Of a stretch of DNA of 64,000 nt, positions 37,550 through 50,207 are shown piece by piece; within the stretch, counting starts at the first letter, position 1; each line of letters begins with the position of its first letter. The stretch is from Metridium senile. Lineage: Eukaryota > Cnidaria > Anthozoa > Actiniaria > Metridiidae. The translations under genes and the position numbers were made by a program. The notes under the pieces were generated by a model, which was given only the letters and a program-made list of their open reading frames with translations, made no database searches and had not been told where the DNA came from. The DNA is taken from the NCBI GenBank assembly GCA_949775045.1, contig OX459105.1, positions 11,113,398 to 11,177,397 of the forward strand, given 5' to 3'.

Positions 37550-38040
37550 TAAAACTTTAAATATAGATAATGGAAACTAGTTTGAGAAGAGGTTCTTAGC
37601 ATTTACAAAAGCATTCAGAATGAAAATAAATAAACAATTGTTTCTCCATGGATCAAACTTAAAATTTGAGTAATGGGAACTAATTTGAGAAAAAGCTCCT
37701 AAAACATTTACAAACGCATGCAAAATGAGAATAAATAAATAAATCTTTTTCCCTGGGTTAAACTTCAAATTTGAAAAATGGAAAATAGTTTGAAGAAATA
37801 AAGGTTCATAGCATACAAAAGTATGCGGAATGATTCACAATATGAAATAAAATAAACAAGTATTTTCCCCTGGATCAAACTAGAAATTTGAATTATGGAA
37901 ACTATTTGAAGAACAGGTTTTTGACATTTACAAAAGGATTCAGAATGACAATAAATAAACAAATCTTGTACCAGGGACCAAACTAAAAATTTGAATTATA
38001 GTTTGAACAAAAAAATTGTTATTAGCATTTGACAAAATCA
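37550..38040. repeat. Satellite array, about 120 bp units
   Basis: 'gcatttacaaaagcattcagaatg' variants, 'aaataaataaacaa', 'ggatcaaact' and 'aaatttgaattatggaaact' recur about five times. The minus-strand frames are repeat translations. Confidence 0.9.
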
Positions 38041-38693
38041 TTTAAATTGAAAAATTATATTCTTCCAGTTACTGGCCTATAGGACAGCCCATGTACCTTC
38101 TGTCTGTAAATGAATGAAGTATATAAGTATATCTGCGTTTTTAACTCAAATAAAGAAACAAATACGTCTTTATATTAATATGGTACTAAATTCTACTTGG
38201 TAACAATGAACTTGAAAACAACAGTCAGTTTTAAAAAAATAAATAGTACACACAAATACAGAAAAGCGTATTTCTAACTGTTAAAAACAAATGGATGCAA
38301 TAAGATGTAAAACAAAGTTCAAATCAATGTTAGCTCATTTTCCCTTAATTTTAAGCTCTCCGAAATCCATATCATCTCTTAAATACATGAATAAATCACA
38401 ATATCAGTCGGCGATTGGACTATCCATATATGTAGATACTGAGCTGACACTAAATATTACGCCAGCAAGGTTTGTTTTGATATTGAATCTAGGACAAGAA
38501 AAATATTGGAACTCAATTTCATTAATACGCCCCAAGTAAGAATATCAACCAGTGTTTGACGTTTTTATGACAGGAATAAGTACACTGCGTCTGTGTTTTG
38601 AAGGAGTCGAATTGAGTGGCAGAGGCAATTTATAGCATTTTATAGTTCAACCGGCTTACTACTGTTTCGGTCGGACGAAGATAAATGTTAATA

Positions 38694-38865
38694 CAGTGGA
38701 ACTCCGCCTTAAGGCCAACCGCTTAATACGCCCACCCCTTTATTGCGTCCAGTTTTTTAGGTCCCGACGAAATGCATGCCAATACATTTTCTATAAAATT
38801 TACCAGCTTAATACGGCCCCTTTTCCGGCTGTCCATTCGGTGGCCGGATTAACGGGGTTCCACTG
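38694..38865. mobile_element. MITE, 172 bp, pogo/Tigger-like ends
   Basis: Ends CAGTGGAACTCCG and CGGGGTTCCACTG are flanked by TA (38692-38693 and 38866-38867). 'cttaatacggcc' words are inside. A partial direct copy of the right half follows at about 38890-38970 ('ggtggccggattaacggggtt'). Confidence 0.85.
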
Positions 38866-39205
38866 TACGTAATCAAATTAATCGGTCTATACATTTCCTA
38901 TAAAATTTACCCGCTTAATACGGCCACTTTGCCGGCTGTCCATTCGGTGGCCGGATTAACGGGGTTCTTATGTAAAAAATTCATCAAGCCTTATGATAAA
39001 ATATGATTTATATGTAAGTATTATATATTAACAGAACTGTACTAGACTGCATTCTCTTTGTTCACCTATAGATGCACTGTATACGAAAATGAAAATAACT
39101 TTTAAAAGGACGTGAATCCTATATAAAAAAGAATAATATCCGAAACGTCAATAAATAACTATTCAGTTTTGAAAGGTTATAAATGACATTTGTATCTTAC
39201 TTGTA

Positions 39206-39700
39206 AGGCCTACTCCGGGTCCTTGCTCTACTACGTTGAATTGCAATTATGGCGATCATAGGCGATTTAAGAATTTTTTAGCGAAAAGGGAATGTAAACA
39301 TAGGCAATTTTAGGCGATCACGGGCTATCAAAGACATTTACAGCAAGAAGAGTAGTGACGGTGGGGGTGGGGGTGGGGGTGAGAATGAGGGGGGGGGGGG
39401 GGGGTGCTTTGGTGTTAACATAGGCGATATACTAGGACGAACCAAAAGGCGATCTTTGGCAATTTTAGGCGATCATGGACGATCTAAGAATTTTTCAGCA
39501 ACATTGTGGGTGTAAACATAGGGCGAACTATAAAAGACAATCATGTACTATCAAAGACATTCTCACAGAAAAGGGTTGTAAACATAGGCAATATAGGGCG
39601 AACCAAAAGGCGATCTTAGGCAACTGATCAAAGAATTGTCCAGCAAAAAGCTGAGAAAGGCGAGAAAGGGCGGTTTTAGCCGACGAAAAGACCCAGTATA
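39206..39700. repeat. Degenerate relative of the 49577 element
   Basis: It begins AGGCCTACTCCGGGTCC like the element at 49577, and holds irregular 'ttaggcgatc' words. A very G-rich stretch lies at about 39358-39405 (GGTGGGGGTGGGGG and a run of G), with potential for a G-quadruplex. The right terminal repeat is not found. Confidence 0.65.
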
Positions 39701-40001
39701 GAACTTTTGTTTATGAACATGCAGACGGAAGTTTATGTTCCATAATTTTAAATAGAGTTAACATTATTGTCGACTAATTAATGTCCTAAACGTCATGAAG
39801 TCTAAGTTTTCAACATTTGTTGTTACTCCATTTGCATATATTAGCATACTAATATCAATATTCTACAAAGTCTGTTCAAATTAGCCCTTTGCTCCGTAGG
39901 TGTTAGTAATTTTACACACATTGAGTCGCGTTAACTACGTGAAACGGATCGGGATAACGCGTTACGTGAAGCGTGAACTACTGCGTGAAACGTGAAGCTT
40001 A

Positions 40002-40217
40002 AGGCCTGGGCAAACGGCTTCAACATTTGCTTCAACATTCGTTCGATTTTGTTGAATGGCAATGTCGAAGCCGTTTCAACCCCATTTCTCAACATTGCTG
40101 AAACCGTTTGCCCCCTATACGTTTAACATCGTTCAACAACCATTCTACAGCGTTCACTTCAACAAAATCGAACCACTGTTGAATAGAAGCAAATGTTGAA
40201 GCCGTTTGCCCGGGCCT
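40002..40217. mobile_element. MITE, 216 bp, TTA duplication
   Basis: The ends AGGCCTGGGCAAACGGCTTC and the inverse are flanked by TTA (39999-40001 and 40218-40220). The interior contains further inverted 'cttcaacattcgttcgattt' words. A 3-bp TTA duplication is typical of PIF/Harbinger derivatives. The second copy is at 5288. Confidence 0.92.
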
Positions 40218-40959
40218 TTAGACTTGTACACTTTATGAATATTCACAAATATAGTAAATCACACGTTACCATAATACACCGAAGTGACATATTACACTGA
40301 AGGTTATATATTGTTATATAAAAAAGAAATCGAATAAAAGAAAAGGAATGATAATGATTAAAAAAGTAAAAACTTTCCTTTCGTCGACAACCAGATTTTG
40401 GATTTATAATTATTGTAAAGCTAGCTGACTTCTTCTTATACTTCAAATGTTCATTGTTATCTCATATGGTGTTCCTTTCCATTGTTGATTATTTAAGCCG
40501 ATATAGCAAAGGATATGAAAAATTTGTATTAATTCAGGCTTTTTTATGAAAAGTATTACCAAAAATTTGCCTGGATTTTCTACAAGAGCTAGACAACGTC
40601 TAGTCTCGAATTCAATGTTTATGATCATATTTTATCCTATTTCTTTTCAATTGGTCATAATTTAAGCTGATTTACAAAAGATTTGGGAAATTTAGATTTT
40701 TCTAAAAGATTGAAGTATTTTTCCAAGAATTTAGACAATTTATAGTCTTTAATTAAATCAGATAGATATTTGGTGTATATCCCCATTGCTGATTATTCAA
40801 AATGATTTTCAAATATACATTAGTCTAAACTTGTACTTCCAAAAAAATATCAACTAAAACTGAATCACTAAACATAATTATTTTTTTCATAACTGAAATA
40901 AGATTCATTGCAATCACAAACTATCTTCTATATGCCTTTTCCTTTTTTATTGCTAGCTG

Positions 40960-41460
40960 TATTTCTGTTGTACACTGAGTTCAAGAGTTATAATCTTGGT
41001 ATGTTATATTGAGAATAGAGACGACTTCAGTTTGTTTCTTTTGAATAACATTAAATATTAACTAACCCTAACCCTGACCATAATTGTGTTTTTTTTTTAC
41101 AAGAATTGCAAAACTGTAGAAATAAGATTCAATCAGACACTATCTTCGATATACCTTGTACTTTTTTATTGTTAGCTGTCTTTCTGTTGTACAGATTAAG
41201 AGTTATAATCTTGGTATGTTATATTGAGAATAGAGACGACTTCACTGTCTGTTTCTTTGAATAACATTAAATATCAACTAACCCTAACCCTGACCATAAT
41301 GGTTTTTTTTTTTTTACAAGAATTACAAAACTGTAGAAATCACACACTATTTTCGATATACCTTGTACTTTTTTATTGCTTAGTTTAAGAGTTATAATCT
41401 TGGTATGTTATATTGAGAATAGAGACGAACGACTTCAATCTGTTTCTTTGGTGAATATCA
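40960..41460. repeat. Satellite array, about 200-235 bp units
   Basis: 'agttataatcttggtatgtt' and 'attgagaatagagacgactt' recur three times (near 40987, 41210, 41390). Two units carry a telomere-like CTAACCCTAACCCTGACC. Confidence 0.88.
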
Positions 41461-41559
41461 TTAATAATTCATGAAAACACATGGAATATGTAATTACCCC
41501 GGCCGGAACAGTTTGAAACTTATGGTCAACGTTTGTAAATGAAAAAAGATCATTATCCA

Positions 41560-42720
41560 TTGATAAAGTTCTACTTTTCTTCACTGAAACGTTTTTTTAA
41601 GTACTTTCCAAAAATAGCATTTTAAAAAGTTTTCAGAAGGTAAATCATTTAGGAACAGTGCAAGTGAGCAGTGAATCTACCTATTTTCACTGAGTTTGGA
41701 TGAAAAATGATCATTATCATTCGATAAAGCTCTACTTTTCTTCATAAAGCTTTTTAAGTTTACAAAAATAGCATTTTAGAAAGTTATCAGAAGATAAATC
41801 ATACTTAAGTGAGCAGTGAATCGTTAGTATGGTCACCAGTTTGGATGAAAAATGATCATTGCAATTCGATAAGTTTCTTCTAAATGTTTTTAAGTTTTGT
41901 TTAAAAAAAGGTATTTTAAACGTTTTCAGACAATTAATCATGCTGTAACAGTGCACGAAATGTTAACAAACAAAAAATAGAAACTAATATAAAAGGTTTG
42001 GAAAAAGTTAATCATTCTGAACCGCTTAGGGATAAAAAATGATCATCACAAATCGATAAATGTCTATTTAACGTTTTTTTAAGTTGCAAAAATAGAAATT
42101 TCAAAAGCTTTTGGAAGAAGATTAATTGTTATGCTAAATCTTTACCAATAAAGGTCACCTCTTTGGAGTGAAAAATGATCATTTGCAATCGATAAATTTC
42201 TCTTAAAGGCTGTTTTCAAATTACAAAAATAACATTTATGAAGAAGTATAGTGCAATCAGTCTCGAGCGCTTCTTGTCATGGGCAGTGCAGGAAATCTCA
42301 AAGTGACCGTTTGCGATGAAAAATGATCATTACCAATCAATAAATAAGCTTTGCACGTTTATTAAGTTACAAAAATAAAATTTGAAGTGTATTTTAAAAC
42401 TTCATCATATTCGAGCACACACACCGATCAATCATTCTGGAACAATACGCAAAATATAGATCTAACGGGTCAGTGTTTTCTCTGGTGAGCAGTGCAGGAA
42501 ATCTTAAAGTGACCGTTTTGGATGAAAAATGATCATTACCAATCAATAAATTAGCCTTGGACGTTTATTAACTTACAAAAATATAATTTGAAGTATATTT
42601 TAAAACTTCATCATATTCGAGCACACACACCGATCAATCATTCTGGAACAATACGCAAAATATAGATCTAACGGGTCAGTGTTTTCTCTGAAAAATGATA
42701 AGTCAATCCGTTATCTCAGT
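41560..42720. repeat. Satellite array with 'GATGAAAAATGATCATT' units
   Basis: The word 'gatgaaaaatgatcatt' recurs every 130-210 bp (near 41699, 41846, 42165, 42317, 42522 and others). The last two units (about 42280-42690) are nearly identical over about 200 bp, which indicates recent duplication. Confidence 0.9.
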
Positions 42721-43905
42721 TGAATATTTGCTGGATGGGTTGTTTTTGGCTGATTAATCATTCTATAAATTAAGCGCAAAGATTATAATTGTAATAATCG
42801 TTGTTTGAAATGACAAATGATAATTACAAGTCGATCAAAACCTTCCATTTTTTTTTTTTGCACTAATTCTGGTTTGTTATTCAAATGTATAATTTTAGCA
42901 ATTTATATGTTTTATGTGTATGGAATCCGGTTTATTCTTTCTCCACGAGTCCAAAAACTCAGTCATATCATGCGGGACCCCTCTCCAGGGAAAGCTTTAT
43001 GATCAAAACAATTCATATTTACAACATTATGGTCGATCAACGAATCACAAAGAAATCGGATCCTTTACAATGAGGACACTCGAACCTTTAACACTTTGAG
43101 GTTTTTTTTTTGTTACTTCTTAACCCATATCCCATGAGCGAATAGATTAGAAATGTGATTTATTATGAACACTCGGTGTATTTAAACTCACTGATTCATT
43201 TTCTAGTAGAGGTTTTGAATGTAGTAGAATGTTCAGAAAATATTAACATGAAAAATTTGAAGTATTCACTATCCTCACTGTAAAGTTTGGTGATAGATAA
43301 AGTTAAGTTTTTAGACACTTTTTTAAGTATATATTATAAATTGTTAGTTATATATAAGTCACGTACGTACGAGTTTACGATAATTCATAATGATTAGTCA
43401 TACATCAATCGATCATTCTTTTTGTGGAAACGTATTTAACTATAGCTTAAGATTTAAATAAAAAACAGTGGTATATGGCCTTAAATCAACTCTTGTATTT
43501 AACTATATTTGCTCATTCTTTTCATGCTTTAGACATTATTGTTGTGCTATGTATTAAACGTATAGTTTTCAGCCTTTCTTCTTTATCGTTAACTTCCGTA
43601 CTAGACGTACTACTAAAGCTGTTTATATCTTTACTGAACAAATCATACGTTTCATTATCTAAACGCTCCACGCATTATATACTTATATAAATATATTCGA
43701 CCCGATTAATCGTTTGACGCTATTGGTGGCGATCAAACGTTCGATTTTAACTCACTGACGTTAAGTACATGAGTTTGACATTCCGTCTTTTTTAAATTAT
43801 CTCCAGTTCCGATCGGCGAGTGAATTGTTCGTCCAATATTTCAAAACTAGTAATGTTTATTTGGACATGCACTGAATACGGTCACCTATCGTTGGACGGC
43901 GATTA

Positions 43906-44049
43906 GAGCGGTTTTCGTATGACTGTGAAAAAGGCACGGTCACCGCACTGCACGGATACGGCAGAAAATTCGAACGTTTTTATAGAAACCACGGCAGTGA
44001 CGCAGTGACGGCACTGCACGTCCATTTCACAGTCATACGAAAACCGCTC
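43906..44049. mobile_element. MITE, 144 bp, TA duplication
   Basis: The ends GAGCGGTTTTCGTATGACTG and the inverse are flanked by TA (43904-43905 and 44050-44051). A degraded relative lies near 50410-50512. Confidence 0.88.
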
Positions 44050-44051
44050 TA

Positions 44052-45220
44052 AATTTACAACTAACAACGGACAACGGAAAATTTATCACAGATCAATTAA
44101 GCTATTAGCTTGGCTTTTAATCTAGTTGGTTTATTGAATCAGTATGGGGTCTAGACGTACCGAAGGAACACCACGGTGAAACCCTGGGTTGTTCATTCAA
44201 AGCACACTAATTTTAAACCAATTTTGTCTTCAGAATTCTAATTTTGAATGCAGAGGTGGGCCATCTGTTTCGGAAAGAAAAACAGAACGAAATGATAAAC
44301 TAAAGAGGAAATGTCTTTGTTCGATGGACAATGGAGATTATAGTTTGATAAAGGCGTTCATGGGAAAATCTACATCATTTGTTCATGATTGAACGCAGTT
44401 TTGTGCTTTTACAAACACATATACAATCAAAATAATATCGTACTTATCTTTGCGATGGTTTATTCAATGTTTTTGATACTTTGTTAAACGATTAAATGAT
44501 AACTTGAACATGTTTTGTTTTGAGCTTTTGACTCGACTCCAATGTGGTCTTTATACCATGATCATCACATTGACAATCACGAGTTATTTAAGAGTATAGA
44601 GTATAATGTATAATGCATATATCGTGTGTGATAATGCCGCAAACGGACGAGAGAAAATAATTAAAAGGAAGAAAAGAAATGAAAAAGGAAAGAAACGAAA
44701 GAGATGAATAAAATCATTAAAAAAAGAAGAAAAAACGTAAAATATATTCAATTGCAAACTTTTGTATATATTCTTGACATCGATATCACTCTTAAATAGC
44801 GACATGAAGAAAGAAAAAAAACCCCGATTCTCATGCAGTTTTAGCAGCTTTATCTGATCAGTTCAATCTATCTAGTACGTTTAATAGAAGAGAAGTTGTC
44901 ACGAACAAAGTACATATATTATCTAGATACTTCAATTGCTAGCTGTAGTTAAATGTCATGAATTGGAATTACATGATTCATTTAGCATGTTCTATTTATA
45001 CAGGCTTTGTTGTTTTAAAAGAAAGTCACTTAAGATGACTCAAAATGCCGTGCATTTTGATAATAATCAAACTCGGGAGCAAAATGAAAGCATTGGGAAT
45101 TCAAAATATAAAAGATTAATAAAGGGATGATAGATAAACGATGGGAAGTAGGCAATACTCAGAAAAAAGAGCAGTAGTTAGTCTATATTGTACATGGCAT
45201 AATCAATTAGAACTTGTTTT
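44052..45220. other. No gene recognised
   Basis: AT-rich sequence. Small frames have no recognisable domain. Confidence 0.45.
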
Positions 45221-45224
45221 GGAG

Positions 45225-45800
45225 AGAAATGTTTTTTTCCTTCCCTGCTAGCAAAAGATACTTTGTTTTTCAACAGACTACTTTTTTCAATGTACTTTTT
45301 TTCTTGCCGGTTCGATTTGTCTCAAAGAGAAATATATTTATAACATAGATGGTATAGATAATATTGATAATGTAAATAGTTTTAACAGAATCGAGTAGAT
45401 TTTTATTTATTTTTCTAGTTTTATATATATATAAAACTGTGATTGGCTAGCATCTATGAACTACATTTGGATATACCATAGATTTTTGCTCACGTCAATT
45501 TTCACGTCAAAAAACAATTTTTATTTGAAATATAAAATCTTTGTGTGTAGAAATACGTTGTCTATGTTATAAAAGAGATAGTTCATAGATAGTTGTGCGT
45601 ATATCGCGTCGTACCACTCATTAGCTATTTTTCGTGCTTAGCAACCTCCAGCGTGAATGTAGAACTGGATATACGCACGCTGTCTATGAACTACATGTAT
45701 CTCTTAGTTTTCCCTGTTATCCAAGGCTATTTTTTTTAAGCAGAAACTACCGTTTTCAACGTACATTTTTCTTGCCGGCTCGATTTGTCTCAAATAGAAA
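45225..45800. repeat. Direct repeat flanking a palindromic segment
   Basis: 'cttgccggttcgatttgtctcaaa' and the preceding 'caacrgactac...caatgtac' occur at about 45280-45327 and 45755-45797. Between them are inverted words around 'ctatgaactacat' (45456, and in reverse at about 45579, then again at 45684), suggesting an insertion into an older repeat. Confidence 0.6.
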
Positions 45801-46079
45801 TGTCTTTTTCTCTGCTACAAACGGCTACTTTTTTAGGAGAGATGGTACTGTGACCTTATCTGCTAGCAGGTACATTTTTTTAACACCCGCTAGCTACAGT
45901 CGGTTTTGTCTCTTATTAATTTTTATAATCACTAGCAAATCCTGCAATCTGATTGGCTTAAAAGTGTGCAATTATAGCATTATTCAACTCAGTGGAATGG
46001 AATTAGACATTGTCAATTATTTTTCATGCATATGGAATAAATGGAATAAATTAAAAATATGATATATTTTTTATTTGGC

Positions 46080-46385
46080 AGCCAGTTTACGAGAAACTTG
46101 GTATACAGCTATTTAAAAAAACGTAGAATACTGAATACTGCATACTGAATAGTGCATTGCAAGACCGAAATGCATTTTGGGTCAGTTAATATTGTTTAAA
46201 GTAAAATAAATGACAATTAGTTATTTTATTTATAGTTCATTCCATTCAAAACAATATACAAGCTAGTTACGGGGATTAAATGTCGCTGTATATATACTAT
46301 TTATTACGAATCAATGAGTCCCACAATGCCATTTGGTCTTGGAATGCAATATTCAGTATTCAACGTTTTTTGAAATAGCTGTAAT
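46080..46385. repeat. Inverted-repeat copy of the 331-705 family
   Basis: 46090-46185 carries in reverse the words of the repeat at 331 ('ttggtatacagctattt', 'cgtagaatactgaata', 'gaccgaaatgcatttt'). 46318-46385 carries them in direct orientation, so the two halves form an inverted repeat. Confidence 0.75.
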
Positions 46386-46390
46386 CGATT

Positions 46391-46791
46391 AACGGGTTAG
46401 CTCAGTTGGGAGAGCACGGCCTGTTAACCGGGAGGCCGGGGGTTCAAAACCTAGCCGGACCATCACTCAGGGTCTTAAAATAATTGAGGAGAATGTTATA
46501 ACTTTGTATTTATTTCGGTTTATAATTGTTAGGCTTCGCGTCCTCTCGGATAAGGACGTTAAATCGGAGGTCCCGTCTCGCCACTCACACACTAACCATT
46601 TATCGGGGGAGACGTAAAAGAACGACTGAGGACGCAGGTCACGACCATCCTCAGTGAAAGGCCTACACTTACACAAATATATATTAATTACTAACGGCTA
46701 ACTATAATGTGAAAAGCGCATTTGAATATATACACATAGAAAGTGCGCTATATAAATGCATTATCATTATGATCATTATCATTAGAATGAG
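46391..46791 (+). mobile_element. tRNA-derived SINE, about 400 bp
   Basis: The head is tRNA-like. The A box is TAGCTCAGTTGG (46397-46408), the anticodon-loop-like CTGTTAACC would read Asn (GTT), and the B box is GGTTCAAAACC (46441-46451). The body contains 'cactcagggtctt', 'tctcggataaggacg' and 'ggtcccgtctc'. The end reads 'gtgcgctatataaatgca' and runs into an ATTATC-type tail. The 5' acceptor half is damaged, so it is a SINE head and not a functional tRNA gene. Confidence 0.85.
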
Positions 46792-46985
46792 AAAATTTAA
46801 ATCGGATTATCATGACCATCAAGCCGCATGAAATGAGAAAACAAACCTTAGTTTGATAATTACTAAAATGATGAGAGAAAAGATAATCGTTGATATTTTT
46901 TTAAATATGTTTTAGAAAATCAAAACATTCTATGAAAATCATTTTATAGTTTACTAGGTTATAGTTTAAATCATAATTGTACAAG

Positions 46986-47159
<174 letters not shown>

Positions 47160-47259
47160 TTTATTAATATAAAAACTTAGCAACTTTACGGTTGAATTAC
47201 GTTACTTACCTTACTTACTTACTTGCTTACTTGCTTACTTACTTACTTAAATAATAATT

Positions 47260-48340
47260 AATTAGGCTAAAGATTACTAGAATGACTAAAACAGATCTAG
47301 ATAAGCCGGGGAGGATGGACGTGGAGAGGCGGCCAAGAAAAGCGGAATTAGACTTATAAAAGATTAACAAAATCGATAACAAAATACATGCTAGACAGGA
47401 TTGTGTGACGGCTATGAGTTTCTAAGAGGGGTTTAAGGGAACAATGGTGCACAATAATTACTTATATATATATATATATTCAGAGAACAAGGACCATTTT
47501 CAAATAAGATTGAGTGGACAAGGGACCAACAATATGATAAAACAATAGTTTGTGTAGGTTTTTGGGTACGAAAGGTAAAAAGAAAACATTAAAATGGGGA
47601 ACCAGCCACAGAAAATTAAAAACATTTCAGGGATCAAGGGAACATGCAACCCCTCCCCTCCCCCTGGGAGGGGCTTATCAATTTACACGTTATAGCTGAA
47701 GAATACATAAACAGATCAAAGGATAAAAAAAAAGAATGTGTACCTGGAAAGGAAATAAGCGAAAAATGAATGATCAGTTCTATGAAAAGATAAAACAGAT
47801 CAAGAGTACATGGCTTAATTCGGGCTATGAATCTGCCAAAATAAAGCATATAATATATACTTTTCGCTCAATGGTGGTGTTATATAAATTACCTGCTGAA
47901 GTTGAAGATTAGTACATGAAATCTACTCCGTAATCGGAGGGTCTAGTTACGAATTTTACCCGCTAAAAGAAAAGATTATAGGTAAAAACGAAGCCGGAAA
48001 GAATTAATAAAAAGTGGGTGAAACCTTCGATTAAAACAAAAATGTTGAGTTATTTTCAGTTATAGTCATATGCATCCAAAGAAGTACAGAAACTTTACGT
48101 AGATGAAATCTATCTAGCTAGTACGGTAATCGACGGTCTAGTTTACTTGCAATTGCTCAGAATTATATTTTAGTTAATCTATCCATTTACTGATAACGTC
48201 CCAGTTTATTTAGCCTCCATGCTCAATTTCTATATTCTCTAAAACATATATAATACAATACGAACGATACAAACGAATATAGAAAGAAAAAATGTAAAAT
48301 GTATAATGTATAATTAGTCTATACAAAGAGCAAATAAAGA
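47260..48340. other. No gene recognised
   Basis: AT-rich sequence without supported frames or clear repeats. Confidence 0.45.
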
Positions 48341-48538
48341 TTCTATTCTACTCTATTCTATTCTATTCTACTCTATTCTATTCTATTCTATTCTATTCTA
48401 TTCTATTCTATTCTATTCTATTCTATTCTATTCTATTCTATTCTATTCTATTCTATTCTATTCTATTCTATTCTATTCTATTCTATTCTATTCTATTCTA
48501 TTCTATTCTATTCTATTCTATTCTATTCTATTCTATTA
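48341..48538. repeat. (TTCTA)n microsatellite
   Basis: About 39 pentanucleotide units, with rare CTCTA variants at the left end. Confidence 0.99.
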
Positions 48539-48539
48539 T

Positions 48540-49570
48540 GTGCAGAAACCGGCTACCTACATGAAATCTACTGTATAATCGACTTACGCAATTTACTTGC
48601 TAAAATAGATAGACTAAGACGTTTAGTTATAAAATTTGTATCATTTACAATTTTAGTAACTTTAATTCATCCATCGAACCGTCAATTCCCTGATCAGGGA
48701 ACAGGGATTAACAGCGAAAATAAACAGGGAGGATGGAGAAAAGAGGTAAAACTAGAGGGAGGATGGAGAATTAAAATATAAAGGAAGGAGGGAGAAGGTC
48801 GATTTTACCTAATCAATTATTGAACTATAAGATCTTATTGGACTGATTGTAACATTATTTGGGCTAATTGTATGCAAACAGCTTATCTTTGAAATACAAA
48901 CTATAAAATAGTTCAAGTTTGTACCATTTGCACTCTAATGAATAGCCTCAATAGCTTTTATTTAGTAAGAACAAAATGAAAAAAAAAACAACAGAAAATC
49001 AGGGAGGGGCTCGAGGGAGAAATGGTCGAAAAAGTTAGGGAGGAAAGAGAAAAATGGTAAAACATTTGTGAGCAAGGATATTATAATCTCTGTTCCTCTC
49101 CCCTCTTAATACTAATCTTCAATGCCGCTTTTCCTTTGGAGATAAAATAACAAAGTACTTAAAACTTTGAAATACAAAGAGCTAAGGAAGGCCAGTCAGA
49201 AAAAAAAAGGAAGGGAAGCGGTCAAACCTTGTGTAGTGGGTCCTTGAATTAAGGAGATTAGACTCACAAATGCTCGAAATGCACTGTTGAATTTAATTTT
49301 GAAAAGAGATAAGGTCATTCAAAAAGATGGAAGGGGAGAACAATAGGCAATTTAGTAAAATCTGGATTAGGGGACTCTTGCACTTAGCATATAGGAAGTT
49401 AGGAAATGGAAGTAGAAAATACTAGAAAGCTTACGATGAAAGAAGAGAGTGAAGTTTAGCCCGTGCAATAATTGGCAAAAAAACACAGATTAATGTGACT
49501 GCGGGAATAGATAGATCCGAAAATACGCAAACTTCGCCGCACTGCAAATAATTTGAACCTCGTGCCAAGA
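48540..49570. other. No gene recognised
   Basis: Purine-rich on the plus strand ('gggaggatggagaa' twice near 48727 and 48759). No frames of note. Confidence 0.45.
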
Positions 49571-49576
49571 ACGTTT

Positions 49577-50201
49577 AGGCCTACTCCGGGTCCTAAAATC
49601 GCCGTAATTATAGACGATTTTAGGCGATTCTAGCAAAAAGCTCCTAAAATGTTAGTCGTTCTTAGGCGATTTTAGCAGAAAACTCCTAAAATCTAAGGCG
49701 ATCTTAGGCGATCTTAGGCGATCTTAGGCGATCTTAGGCGATCTTGGGCGATCTTAGGCGATCTTGGGCGATCTTGGGCGATCTTGGGCGATCTTGGGTG
49801 ATCTTAGGCGATCTTAGGCGATCTTAGGCGATCTAAGGCGATCTTGGGCGATCTTGGGCGATCTTGGGCGATCTTGGGCGATCTTGGGCGATCTTGGGTG
49901 ATCTTAGGCGATCTTAGGCGATCTTAGGCGATCTTAGGCGATCTTAGGCGATCTTAGACGTTCTTAGGCGATCTTGGACGATCGATCTTGGGCGATCTTG
50001 GGCGATCTTGGGCGATCTTGGGTGATCTTAGGCGATCTTAGGCGATCTTAGGCGATCTTAGGCGATCTTAGGCGATCTTAGGCGATCTTAGGCGATCTTA
50101 GGCGATCTTAGACGTTCTTAGGCGATCTTGGACGATAAATCTTGGGCGATATTGGGCGATTTTGAGCGATCTTGGGTGATTTTATGACCAGGAGTAGGCC
50201 T
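49577..50201. mobile_element. TIR element filled with a 10-bp minisatellite
   Basis: Imperfect inverted ends (AGGCCTACTCC... / ...GGAGTAGGCCT, similarity over about 28 bp) are flanked by ACGTTT on both sides (49571-49576 and 50202-50207). Almost the whole interior (about 49690-50180) is the unit GATCTTAGGC or GATCTTGGGC, some 45-50 times. A higher-order pattern is marked by 'cttagacgttcttaggcg' near 49955 and 50107. A GATC thus recurs every 10 bp. There is no coding frame. A degenerate relative is at 39206. Confidence 0.88.
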
Positions 50202-50207
50202 ACGTTT

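Noticed and set aside
45634..46062. 142-residue frame
   Set aside because: It overlaps the direct repeat at 45755 and adjoining interspersed sequence; composition and content give no support for a gene.
46391..46467. A functional tRNA-Asn gene
   Set aside because: A and B boxes are present, but the acceptor stem is damaged and the sequence continues into a SINE body and tail.
49690..50180. CRISPR-like array
   Set aside because: The 10-bp repeats are contiguous with no unique spacers, in a eukaryotic context.
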